Assembly (NCBI RefSeq): GCF_036195325.1
Contig: NZ_CP108101.1
Location: forward strand, 4,898,001 to 4,962,000
DNA length: 64,000 nucleotides
Origin: Streptomyces sp. NBC_00234
GTDB lineage: Bacteria > Actinomycetota > Actinomycetes > Streptomycetales > Streptomycetaceae
Direction: 5' to 3'
Part shown: positions 7,701-15,048 of the stretch, one piece after another
How positions within the stretch are numbered: the first letter of the stretch is position 1
How the letters are laid out: each line of letters starts with the position of its first letter
Translations under genes and position numbers: made by a program
The notes under the pieces: model-generated
The model's database searches: none
What the model saw: the letters and a program-made list of their open reading frames with translations, nothing else
Told to the model about the DNA's origin: nothing

Positions 7701-9947
7701 GACGGGGTCGCCGATCTCTCCCGGACGGGCTATCTGGTCGGGGACCGGGAGGTGCGGGCGCTGTGGGTGGCGGACTGGCCGCGCGCACGGCCGAGGTCCG
7801 AGTACCGGTCGCGGGATCTGGCCTCGCATCTGCCCGGACACCTGGCGCTCTGGCGCTACGCCGCTCACTTCCCGGACGGGGTCGCCGCGGTCCTGGGGGA
7901 CGTGTGCCCGGAGGATCTCGCCACCGTGTGTCTGCGGCCGGCCGCGCCCTCGGACTCCGTGCTCCTCGGGCACAGCTGGAAGGGCACGCACGGAACGTTC
8001 GCCACCTGGGACGGCTGGGTCGCGCCCGGACTTCTGTACCGGCGGGCCGAGGAACAGCACGAGTCGCCCGCGTGGGCAGCCGCCCGTCTTGCCGAACTCG
8101 GACTGCGGCTGCCGCTGACGGACCGGGCGACCGCACTCAGCCCTACCGATCTGACCCGGTTGACCAGCGCGGACGCCGACGGTCTGCGACCGTCCATCCG
8201 GCCGGGGGACCCCGTGGGCCCGCGTCAGCTGCTGAGCGCGTGCGGGGACTTCGACGTGCAGGCCCTGGGCGAGGTGATGGAAATCCTCCAGGACCTCGGC
8301 TACGACACCTCGCGCTGCTCCTCGCTCCTGCGACCGGACTCGGTCGAGGGCGGACTGATCCGCGCGTTCGAGGAGCGGAACCCGCGCCGGGCTCCCTGGC
8401 TCCTGGTACAGAGCACCGATCACGAACACGTCGCCGATCTGGCGGAAGCCCGGGGGCTGTCCGTCCCCGAGGTGCTGAGGATTCTCTCGGAGCACGGCTA
8501 CTCGCTGCCGGGCCAGGGCGAACTGAGCGGACTCAGCGACGGCTGGCGGCTGACCAGGCCCGTCCCGGAGGAACGCCGCACGGTGGCCTCCCTCGCGGAC
8601 GTTCACCGCATGGTCCAGGTGAAGGGCTGCACGATGGACCGGGCGGTCCGGCTGCTGGAGGCGTTCGGATCCACCGTGGACGCCGAGATCCCCGAGATTC
8701 CCGAGGGAGCCGGGCCTTCGGAGGCCGACCTGGAGTTGCTCGTCCTCCCGGCCGCGGGAGGTCAGCGGCTCGATCTGCGGAAGCCGGCGACCCTCCTCGA
8801 CCTGCACGCTCTGGGGCGCGAGGCCCATATGCCCCTTCCCGAGGTCGCCCGGCGGCTGCGCTCCGTAGGGGTCGAGGTGCCGTCCGGCGAGCTGCCGGAC
8901 GCCCTCGACGGCGACGACCTCGTCCTGCTGGCCGATGCCCACAGCTCGCACAGCAGCCACCGCCACGGTCTCGACCCCCGCGCACCGGTGCCGGTCGCCC
9001 ATCTGACGATCATGGCCGGCCGTCTCGGCTGGACCGTCACCGAGGTGCGGGACCGGCTGCTCGCCCGTGGCATGACGCTGGCCGAGCTGCCCGAGTTGCC
9101 TCTGGACCTGTTCGACGAGCGGACGGAACGCATTCTGGCCGGCCAGTGGATCCAGTACAGCCAGGAGGACGAGGACGACGAGGTCCCGTTCGGCCATGTG
9201 CTCCAGGTGTCCGCCGAGCTGGGGTGGGAGCTGGACGCCACCGTGGAGGCGATGCGGGCCAGACGGCTGCGGATGCCCGAAGCCTGGGCCGAAGCCCTGC
9301 CGCAGGTGCAGGACACCGACCAGATCCTGTTGAAGCAGGACGGAGACCGGCACAGCACCTGGCTGGGCCCGCTCGACAGCGCCTCCTTCCTGCATGTCGT
9401 TCCCGCCGCGGACGCGGCCGGGATGACGGTCGACGAGGCCCGTTCCCGGCTGGAGGCACTCGGCGTCACCGTCGAGACCCTGAGGTTCGCTGATGACGGC
9501 TTCCGTGAGGAAGCCTGGCTGGGCGACATACTGGACGGCGGCTACCTGGCCGCGTCCAGTGGTCCCAAGGGCGGCATCCGCGACGACCTCTCCGTCCGTC
9601 CCGCCTACGTCCGGATCGTCTCGCGGCTCACCCGCCGATCCCCGTACGACGTCGCCCGACATCTCCGGGCCGCCGGCGCCGACATCGTGCCCGACGACCA
9701 TCCCCACGAGCAGCCCACTCCCGGCGAACTGCTCCTGTTGCGCGAGGACGCCGCGCCGAACGGCGAGTGGCTCCCCCTCGACGAGCCCGTGAGCCTCGAA
9801 CACCTCCTGCTCTGCGCCCACCGGCTCTCCACCACCGTCACGGTCGTCGCCGACCGCCTGCGGGCCCTGGGCCTGGAGGTGTCCGACGTGGCCACGACGG
9901 TGGCCGAGACGTGGGCGAGGGTGCCCAGGGCCACGGCCGGCTGCTGA
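4758..9947 (+). CDS. Caspase-like peptidase / Hsp90-like ATPase / tandem wHTH-like repeat protein
   Basis: A giant cytoplasmic protein. Residues are numbered from GTG 4749 (1732 aa); ATG 4758 sits better relative to the purine-rich stretch upstream, so I use it. Residues 20-260 form a caspase/metacaspase (C14) domain with catalytic His97 in LSGHGFH and Cys152 in VVDACRD. Residues about 595-930 form a GHKL/Hsp90-type ATP-binding domain: N-box ELYQNAMDA (N629), G1 box DNGSGM (676-681), lid RFGIGVLSYF (722-731) and GTRIRLYL (783-790), an order and spacing very close to HtpG. From about 1157 to the end, nine degenerate units of 55-75 residues repeat a pattern like LA.....T..EV...L..LG..V, resembling winged-HTH repeats. 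I recall computational surveys of actinobacterial conflict systems noting caspase/Hsp90-like/wHTH proteins. A proteolytic effector controlled by ATP and a repeat sensor is inference. Confidence 0.88.
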   Translation: MTVDSSTTPPAGTGPSHRALLLFVPEYTSTAWQPLDYLDDEYRDLRTALTDQGYAIDPASGCRKFESKALVQAIARFIADGRDGEHLMVFLSGHGFHHDSKHWFAGTDSSVETWSAQSLSTTNVDLENDWADQAERSAAGQILFVVDACRDRLEDDRSAFKVPAGTDKLGYLMACEPERSAAVAGPDGARFSLFTQAMREVLADAQGELLADRFCTLLETAMADLRTRQSNPPPPQVPRLGGDTGPRFVVLPERSTEGRRVRLVREHPVWAKVTDSLEAKEWRAQAETVVRTLDRELASEREGLRDDPWLDWESDLRTSERLAELVDRAEVAAFTPAEAALLAVAPALYFGFRVRLAARADHRDLRTEWDQYPRLQRQTDPGAGPGSPPRDRRVAGSWVLHQTRCDPGNAHDHLSELVNFLRTVLDGTDELDDECSPPVVSWLFRAMRHGGGVLAEPPVLAAQARKGEPNYQRVGLMLCVARLMALDRSELPSVLVEHMGGREPIGLVRVRLSVDGARWSLPDESRGTLTLAAECGHQALMVALQEQVQALDGLLCSNLRIPGLADLPSRASDVQVKPETDPETGEPRFYPVATRFGLDATRVRDLLTGEALYGDRHLAIRELYQNAMDACQVRQAREMALLKHGNTPEWRGAIEFTQQLDRTRGRWYVDCVDNGSGMGRGELLHSFAQGGVRLSHLTSFQEEMLEWQKRAIPFQQISRFGIGVLSYFMIADEIEVVTRKFQRDGTPESTALRVTIDGPEHLFQVAQHQEDMTFIGDDCGTRIRLYLREDLKNFSCVKVLRSVLGVARFHTVADHVGTDAETWVPEEYGSKPDTGADPVIGAEGTVVPVDGGMVFWCERGGALLVDGISVKGQWFRGEGTEGRSRAGAMVVRGAVVNLRGPVIRSAGKKALPRLSVNRSEILDEVAPTVFALLAKRDAAEVLSASELLTEAWLEDIATAEPRIADAIVAGLVRVGAKLTYRDGVADLSRTGYLVGDREVRALWVADWPRARPRSEYRSRDLASHLPGHLALWRYAAHFPDGVAAVLGDVCPEDLATVCLRPAAPSDSVLLGHSWKGTHGTFATWDGWVAPGLLYRRAEEQHESPAWAAARLAELGLRLPLTDRATALSPTDLTRLTSADADGLRPSIRPGDPVGPRQLLSACGDFDVQALGEVMEILQDLGYDTSRCSSLLRPDSVEGGLIRAFEERNPRRAPWLLVQSTDHEHVADLAEARGLSVPEVLRILSEHGYSLPGQGELSGLSDGWRLTRPVPEERRTVASLADVHRMVQVKGCTMDRAVRLLEAFGSTVDAEIPEIPEGAGPSEADLELLVLPAAGGQRLDLRKPATLLDLHALGREAHMPLPEVARRLRSVGVEVPSGELPDALDGDDLVLLADAHSSHSSHRHGLDPRAPVPVAHLTIMAGRLGWTVTEVRDRLLARGMTLAELPELPLDLFDERTERILAGQWIQYSQEDEDDEVPFGHVLQVSAELGWELDATVEAMRARRLRMPEAWAEALPQVQDTDQILLKQDGDRHSTWLGPLDSASFLHVVPAADAAGMTVDEARSRLEALGVTVETLRFADDGFREEAWLGDILDGGYLAASSGPKGGIRDDLSVRPAYVRIVSRLTRRSPYDVARHLRAAGADIVPDDHPHEQPTPGELLLLREDAAPNGEWLPLDEPVSLEHLLLCAHRLSTTVTVVADRLRALGLEVSDVATTVAETWARVPRATAGC

Positions 9948-9970
9948 CCGGCCCACACCCGGTGAGCAGC
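9940..9970. terminator. Hairpin terminator overlapping the caspase-gene stop codon
   Basis: A 12-bp stem with one mismatch (9940-9951 with 9959-9970) and 7-nt loop. The TGA stop at 9945-9947 lies inside the left arm, so the gene appears to be the last in its unit. Confidence 0.6.
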
Positions 9971-10024
9971 ACGATCCCCGCGTACGTATCGTCTGGTGAC
10001 GGGTCAATGGAAGGCGGGTCAGCC

Positions 10025-10531
10025 ATGAACGGCTACGGAAACACCTACGGACTGAGCGAACCGAGCAGCCTCAAGGACCGCGCCCGGCAGTACGCGCTGC
10101 TGCCGTTGCGGATCTTCCTCGGTGTCACCTTCATCTACGCCGGTCTGGACAAGCTGACCGACAGCGGCTTCATGTCCGCCGAGGGCGCCGGCTCCATCGG
10201 CGAGATGATGAACGCCGTGCGGGACTCCTCCGCGATCCCGGCCCTCGTCGACCTCGCGCTGAAGAGCCCCGTCGGCTTCGGCTACGCCATCGCGATCGGT
10301 GAGCTCGCCGTCGGGCTCGGCACCCTCATCGGGCTGTTCGCCCGGCTCGCCGCGTTCGGCGGAGCGATGATCTCGCTCAGCCTGTGGCTGACCGTGAGCT
10401 GGCAGACCGAGCCGTACTACTACGGCAACGACCTGATCTACCTCATGTCCTGGCTGCCGCTGGTGCTGGCGGGTGCCGCCTTCTTCTCCGCGGACGCCTT
10501 CCTCGCGGCACGGCGGCGGCGCAACCTGTAG
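10025..10531 (+). CDS. DoxX family membrane protein
   Basis: A 168-residue four-helix membrane protein. The N-terminal LPLRIFLGVTFIYAGLDKLTD is the DoxX signature, followed by GFGYAIAIGELAVGLGTLIGL and two further helices, ending in an Arg-rich tail. DoxX proteins are linked to thiol/redox homeostasis at the membrane in actinobacteria; the role here is inferred only from family. ATG 10025 has GGAAGGCGGG about 6 nt upstream; an in-frame ATG at 10007 would remove that ribosome site. Its 3' end overlaps the converging small membrane gene by about 94 bp. Confidence 0.88.
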   Translation: MNGYGNTYGLSEPSSLKDRARQYALLPLRIFLGVTFIYAGLDKLTDSGFMSAEGAGSIGEMMNAVRDSSAIPALVDLALKSPVGFGYAIAIGELAVGLGTLIGLFARLAAFGGAMISLSLWLTVSWQTEPYYYGNDLIYLMSWLPLVLAGAAFFSADAFLAARRRRNL

Positions 10532-10701
10532 CTCACCCAGGTGGCCGTGGCGGCCAGCCCGAGGCCGCCGAAGAACACCGGGAAGAAGAACGTCCAGGGG
10601 GCGTCCCACTCGCCCGCCGCGTCCGCCGCGTAACCGGCGGCCAGGGCGAGCATCACGACGCCCGCCACCGCGCGGCCCGGCCGGAACTCATGACGCAGCA
10701 C
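10438..10701 (-). CDS. Small membrane protein coupled to the PspC gene
   Basis: An 87-residue protein with two hydrophobic segments (AVAGVVMLALAAGYAADAA and TFFFPVFFGGLGLAATATW), then a basic, Ala-rich tail. The GTG start at 10701 overlaps the last 14 bp of the upstream PspC gene (stop at 10688), indicating translational coupling. The tail (10438-10531) is antisense to the end of doxX. No named family is recognised. Its position after a PspC/LiaF-like protein suggests it acts in the same envelope-stress module. The hydrophobic pattern and coupling support it as a real gene; the overlap with doxX lowers confidence in the C-terminus. Confidence 0.65.
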   Translation of the reverse strand: MLRHEFRPGRAVAGVVMLALAAGYAADAAGEWDAPWTFFFPVFFGGLGLAATATWVSYRLRRRRAARKASAEKKAAPASTSGSQDMR

Positions 10702-12016
10702 GGATGACCTCCACTTGTCCGACGCCGACTTCCAGTCTCAGCTCGACCGTGCCGGCCGGCTTGGCGCCCCCGGGCGGCGCGAGGGTCTCCCTGCTCGTCC
10801 GGTCCGGGCCCACGTCCACGTCCTCGGGCTTCTGGGCCGGCAGCTGGATGTCCCCGAGACCCGCCTCGGCGTCCACCTCCACCGTCACGTTCCGGGGTAC
10901 GACGACGACCGCGCGGCCCGCGCCGACCTCCAGTTCCGTACGGACGGTGGCGCCGGCGGGGACCGGTACCCCGGACAGGTCGAGCCGGGCGACGCCGGTG
11001 CCCAGCTCGTACCGCGGCTGGACCGCCGCCACCGAGGCCGGGTTCCACTCCTTGCGGACCCAGTCGGTGCCGATGTCCTTCGGTACGGCCGCCGAGCCGG
11101 CCAGCAGCCCGGCCGTGACCATCGCCAGGAAGAGCGTGCCGAAGCCGGTCCGCCCCAGGAACGAGCTGACCACCAGTCCGAGACCGAAGACCGCGAGCGC
11201 GGCGGCGAGCCCGGCCTGCAGGCTCGTGCCGAGTGGCTGGGTGTCCCAGGTCAGCCCCGTGCCGACACCCCCCGCGATCAGCGCGAGGAGGAAGACCAGG
11301 CCGCCGATCGAGCGCGGTCCGCGCGTCCCCGGAGGGCGGTAGGGCGCGCTGTACGGGGCATCAGCCGTGGCCGTACGCGCACCCGGTGCCCGGGGGACGA
11401 GCGCCGCGTCCTGCGGTCCCCACAGATAACCGGGCCCGATCGGGCCCGACGTGCCGTCCTTGACGATCGGATCGCGCCACCAGGAGGGGCTTCCCGGCGT
11501 CGGAGGGGCCTTCACCTCCGGGGGTGCCCCGTGGCCCGGCGCGCCCCCGGCCGTCTGCGGCGACGAGGTGTCCAGCGGGGTGTCGGGTACGGCCGTCCTG
11601 CGGTGCTGCGCCCAGACCGTGGAGCCGATGACGGCGAGCGACAGCATCGCGGCGAAGGCCAGCATCCCCCGGTTGTGCAGCATCGAGAGGAACAGGCCGC
11701 AGCCGACCAGGGCGAGCACCAGCGCGACCAGCGACGCGCCCTCGACCCGGCCGGAGAGCAGTTTGCGTGCCTCGTTCTCGTCCTCGCCGTCCAGGGGGAG
11801 CAGCAGCCAGGCGAAGCCGTAGAAGATCAGTCCGATGCCGCCGGTCACCGAGAGGACGCCGAGCACGATCCGGAAGATCACCGGGTCGACGTCGCAGTAC
11901 CGGCCGAGCCCGCCGCACACCCCGGCCACCACTTTCTGCCGCGAGCTGCGGTGCAGCTGCGGTTTCGGCTCGGGGGGCGGCGTGACGCCGGGGGAGGCGT
12001 CCTGGGTAGCGGTCAT
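10688..12016 (-). CDS. PspC domain membrane protein with LiaF-like C-terminus
   Basis: A 442-residue membrane protein. After a short tail comes a PspC domain with the signature VVAGVCGGLGRYCDVDP and a helix pair, then several more helices. The C-terminal soluble beta-rich region (LDLSGVPVPAGATVRTELEVGAGRAVVVVP) resembles LiaF/DUF2154-type envelope-stress proteins. ATG 12016 carries GGGGA close upstream. It diverges from a histidine kinase that also has an N-terminal PspC domain, with 163 bp between the starts. This suggests the protein modulates or senses for that two-component system, as LiaF does for LiaRS. The role is inferred from domain and context. Confidence 0.85.
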   Translation of the reverse strand: MTATQDASPGVTPPPEPKPQLHRSSRQKVVAGVCGGLGRYCDVDPVIFRIVLGVLSVTGGIGLIFYGFAWLLLPLDGEDENEARKLLSGRVEGASLVALVLALVGCGLFLSMLHNRGMLAFAAMLSLAVIGSTVWAQHRRTAVPDTPLDTSSPQTAGGAPGHGAPPEVKAPPTPGSPSWWRDPIVKDGTSGPIGPGYLWGPQDAALVPRAPGARTATADAPYSAPYRPPGTRGPRSIGGLVFLLALIAGGVGTGLTWDTQPLGTSLQAGLAAALAVFGLGLVVSSFLGRTGFGTLFLAMVTAGLLAGSAAVPKDIGTDWVRKEWNPASVAAVQPRYELGTGVARLDLSGVPVPAGATVRTELEVGAGRAVVVVPRNVTVEVDAEAGLGDIQLPAQKPEDVDVGPDRTSRETLAPPGGAKPAGTVELRLEVGVGQVEVIRAAS

Positions 12017-12179
12017 GTCCCCATGGTGACGGTCCGTACGGCCCCGTGGCACCCGCCCCGACCCTGGACGGTCCCTGATATTACCCCTGCGGGCCGTGGG
12101 GCGCTCCCGTGCGCGGGTCAGGGTCGAGTAGGGGCCGACCCTGATGCCACCACCGGCGCGTCCGTGTGACGATCGTCGT

Positions 12180-13466
12180 ATGCCAGCCGCCACGACCCGA
12201 GCCGCAAGCTCCCTCGCCTCCGATCCGGAGGAGCCGCCCGTACGCAAGCTGTACCGCAGCGCCGACGGACGGCTGCTCGGCGGCGTCGCGCGCGGGCTGG
12301 CGGGGCACCTCGGGCTGCCGGTCGCCTGGGTGCGGTTCCTGTTCCTCGGGCTGTTCTTCGCGGACGGCCTGGGCGCCCTGCTGTACGCGGTGTTCTGGAT
12401 CGTCGTCCCGCTCGGCGTCGGTGGGGTGGACGCGCCGCGCTCCGTCTTCGAGACCGCGCCGGACGGCCGGCGCAGGCTCCGCAAGCCGGACAAGGGGCAG
12501 TTCTTCGCACTCGTCGCGCTGCTCGTCGGCGCCATGATCTTCGTCGGCAACGTCGACATGGGCAGCAAGGCCGACCGCTACATCTGGCCGACCCTGCTGA
12601 TCGGCGCGGGCTCCGTGCTGGTCTGGCGCCAGGCCGACAACGCACGGCGCGCCCGCTGGATGGAGGTCGGCCGCAGACGCCGGGTGCTGCAACTGGCCCG
12701 CGGTCTCGCCGGTGTGGCCCTGGTCGGCCTCGGCCTCGCCGTCTTCATCGTGGTGCGCGGCTCGGCGGCGCAGCTCGGCAACGTCCTGACCGCGGCCATC
12801 GCCGTGCTCACGGGCATCGCCCTGCTGGCCGGTCCCTACCTCGTACGCATGACGCAGGACCTCTCCGAGGAGCGGCTCATGCGCATCCGCGCCCAGGAGC
12901 GTGCCGAGGTGGCGGCGCATGTGCACGACTCGGTCCTGCACACCCTCACGCTGATCCAGCGCAACGCGGACGACGGCGGCGAGGTCCGACGGCTGGCCCG
13001 CGCCCAGGAGCGCGAGCTGCGCAACTGGCTGTACAACCCCGAGGGCACCGGCAAGGACGAGGACGACGAACCGTCGAGCCTCGCCGAGGCGGTCAAGCGC
13101 GCCGCAGCCGAGGTCGAGGACAAGCACGGTGTTCCCCTGGAGGTCGTCGTCGTCGGCGACTGCCCCCTCGACGAGAAGCTGGCCGCCCAGATGCAGGCCG
13201 CACGCGAGGCGATGGTGAACGCCGCCAAGTACGGTGGCGAGGGCGGAGCGGTCCAGGTGTACGCGGAGGTCGAGGGCCGCACCGTCTTCGTCTCCGTGAA
13301 GGACCGCGGTCCGGGATTCGACCTGGATTCGGTCCCGGGCGACAGGATGGGCGTACGAGAATCAATCATCGGCCGGATGCAGCGCAACGGCGGTACGGCC
13401 CGGCTGCGTTCGGTGCCCGGTGGGGGCACGGAAGTCGAGCTGGAGATGGAAAGGGCGGGCGAATGA
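12180..13466 (+). CDS. PspC-domain sensor histidine kinase
   Basis: A 428-residue membrane sensor. The N-terminal PspC domain (RSADGRLLGGVARGLAGHLG) is followed by about five transmembrane helices. The cytoplasmic kinase has an H-box in AAHVHDSVLHTLTL (His249) and a degenerate HATPase domain with KDRGPGFDL and an EAMVNAAKYG N-box, typical of NarL/LiaS-type kinases. The ATG overlaps no clear ribosome site, so the transcript may be leaderless. The stop overlaps the regulator start by 4 bp (ATGA), a textbook coupled two-component pair. Likely senses membrane or cell-wall stress, by analogy with LiaRS/PspC systems. Confidence 0.92.
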   Translation: MPAATTRAASSLASDPEEPPVRKLYRSADGRLLGGVARGLAGHLGLPVAWVRFLFLGLFFADGLGALLYAVFWIVVPLGVGGVDAPRSVFETAPDGRRRLRKPDKGQFFALVALLVGAMIFVGNVDMGSKADRYIWPTLLIGAGSVLVWRQADNARRARWMEVGRRRRVLQLARGLAGVALVGLGLAVFIVVRGSAAQLGNVLTAAIAVLTGIALLAGPYLVRMTQDLSEERLMRIRAQERAEVAAHVHDSVLHTLTLIQRNADDGGEVRRLARAQERELRNWLYNPEGTGKDEDDEPSSLAEAVKRAAAEVEDKHGVPLEVVVVGDCPLDEKLAAQMQAAREAMVNAAKYGGEGGAVQVYAEVEGRTVFVSVKDRGPGFDLDSVPGDRMGVRESIIGRMQRNGGTARLRSVPGGGTEVELEMERAGE

Positions 13467-14158
13467 CCGAGAACACCGAAGCCACCGGGGGCCCGGAGCG
13501 GCGGGTACGGGTCGTGCTCGTCGACGACCACCGGATGTTCCGTACCGGGGTCCAGGCCGAGATCGGCCGTACCGAGGAGACCGGGGTCGAGGTGGTCGGC
13601 GAGGCCGCCGACGTCGACCAGGCCGTCACGGTCATCACCGCGACCCGTCCCGAGGTCGTCCTCCTCGACGTCCACCTGCCGGGCGGCGGTGGAGTCGAGG
13701 TGCTGCGGCGCTGCGCCCCGATGATGGGCACGGCCGAGAACCCCGTGCGCTTCCTGGCGCTGTCCGTGTCGGACGCCGCCGAGGACGTCATCGGTGTCAT
13801 CCGTGGCGGCGCGCGTGGTTACGTCACCAAGACGATCACCGGTACCGACCTGGTCGACTCGGTCTTCCGGGTGCAGGACGGCGACGCCGTCTTCTCGCCC
13901 CGGCTGGCCGGCTTCGTGCTCGACGCCTTCGCGTCGACCGACGCGCCGCCGGTCGACGAGGACCTGGACCGGCTGACCCAGCGCGAGCGCGAGGTGCTGC
14001 GGCTGATCGCCCGGGGGTACGCGTACAAGGAGATCGCCAAGCAGCTCTTCATCTCGGTGAAGACGGTCGAGTCGCACGTCTCGGCGGTGCTCAGGAAGCT
14101 CCAGCTGTCCAACCGCCACGAGCTGACCCGGTGGGCGACGGCGCGCAGGCTGGTCTGA
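13463..14158 (+). CDS. LuxR/NarL-family response regulator
   Basis: A 231-residue DNA-binding regulator, partner of the adjacent PspC-kinase. The receiver domain has the acidic pair DD at 21-22, phospho-acceptor Asp69 in VVLLDVHLPGG, and a conserved Lys in VTKTITG. The C-terminal LuxR-type HTH spans about 170-231 (LTQREREVLRLIARGYAYKE, then a KTVESHVSAVLRKL recognition region). The start overlaps the kinase stop by 4 bp. It probably controls the divergent PspC gene and itself; that target set is inference. Confidence 0.95.
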   Translation: MTENTEATGGPERRVRVVLVDDHRMFRTGVQAEIGRTEETGVEVVGEAADVDQAVTVITATRPEVVLLDVHLPGGGGVEVLRRCAPMMGTAENPVRFLALSVSDAAEDVIGVIRGGARGYVTKTITGTDLVDSVFRVQDGDAVFSPRLAGFVLDAFASTDAPPVDEDLDRLTQREREVLRLIARGYAYKEIAKQLFISVKTVESHVSAVLRKLQLSNRHELTRWATARRLV

Positions 14159-14230
14159 GCCCCGCGGGGCTCGGCGCGTGGTGCTCCTCGGGCGGCGTTC
14201 GTCGGGCGTGGCGTCGTCGGGCGGGGTTCC

Positions 14231-14992
14231 TCAGGCGGGGTCGAGCGAGATGTTCAGCTTCTCGCCGATCCTGCGGTAGCCGATGCCCGCGTAGATCCGC
14301 TCCGCCTCGGGGCCGCCCGGTTCCAGCCACACCGTCCGGCAGCCCTGGGCGAAGGACGTTTCCGTCAGCCACGCGGAGAGCGCGGCGCCGACGCCGCGGC
14401 GGCGGAAGCCCGCGGCGACCGCCACCCCGGCGAGTTCGCTGAGGCCGTCGACCGCGATCGAGCAGCCGCCCGCTCCGGCGGGGGAGCCGTCCACGACGGC
14501 CAGGGCGGCCACTCCGCCCCCGGCCGCCGCCGTGCGCAGCCAGTCGGTGGTTCCCTCTTCGGGTTCGCCCTCACCGCCGAAGCCCTGGTGCTGGACGCGT
14601 GCGGCGTCGGCGAACTCCGCGTCGGTGACCGGCACGGCGATCCGGAGCCCGTCCACCGGCTTCGGCGCCAGCAGGTCGCCGGGTGAGCAGGCCAGCAGCG
14701 GGGCCCGGTTCTCCACGGTGAAACCGGCTGCCAGCAGCGCCGGTTCGACGGCGGGGGCCCAGGCCGGCAGGTACTCCAGACGCGGGATCCGGCCGCGCTC
14801 GCGGAACGCGGCGATCAGGTCGACCACGTCGAGTGCTGCCGGTTCGGCGCCCCGGTCGGGGATGGCGTAGTTGGCGTACTTCAGCTCCCAGCCCGGGTTG
14901 TGGCGCACGGTGAAGGGGCCGACCCGGTAGTGGTCGGGGGAGCGCAGGGTCAGGGTGCGCGCGTACGACTGGACGTCGGTGTCCATGGCCAT
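14231..14992 (-). CDS. GNAT family N-acetyltransferase
   Basis: A 253-residue acyl-CoA-dependent acetyltransferase, substrate unknown. The C-terminal half carries the GNAT acetyl-CoA loop in the segment ELAGVAVAAGFRRRGVGAAL (RRRGVG pyrophosphate loop) and the later strand CRTVWLEPGGPEAERIYAGI. The N-terminal half is a less conserved extension. ATG 14992 has GGAGAGGGG about 9 nt upstream. It lies 56 bp downstream of the NlpC/P60 gene on the same strand and could be co-transcribed, but no functional link is evident. Confidence 0.85.
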   Translation of the reverse strand: MAMDTDVQSYARTLTLRSPDHYRVGPFTVRHNPGWELKYANYAIPDRGAEPAALDVVDLIAAFRERGRIPRLEYLPAWAPAVEPALLAAGFTVENRAPLLACSPGDLLAPKPVDGLRIAVPVTDAEFADAARVQHQGFGGEGEPEEGTTDWLRTAAAGGGVAALAVVDGSPAGAGGCSIAVDGLSELAGVAVAAGFRRRGVGAALSAWLTETSFAQGCRTVWLEPGGPEAERIYAGIGYRRIGEKLNISLDPA

Positions 14993-15048
14993 GTGGTGGA
15001 TGCCCCTCTCCGGATGCCGCCCCGTCCGCTCGGGGCGGCGCCGGGAGC

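Noticed and set aside
3248..10007. Long open frames on the minus strand opposite the membrane/caspase genes (up to 1385 codons)
   Set aside because: Typical of high-GC DNA: their composition is that of a shadow frame, they lack domains, and the plus-strand proteins have clear motifs.
14157..14172. 16-bp perfect palindrome at the response-regulator stop
   Set aside because: Without a loop and short; possibly part of a weak terminator for the convergent genes but not strong enough to list.
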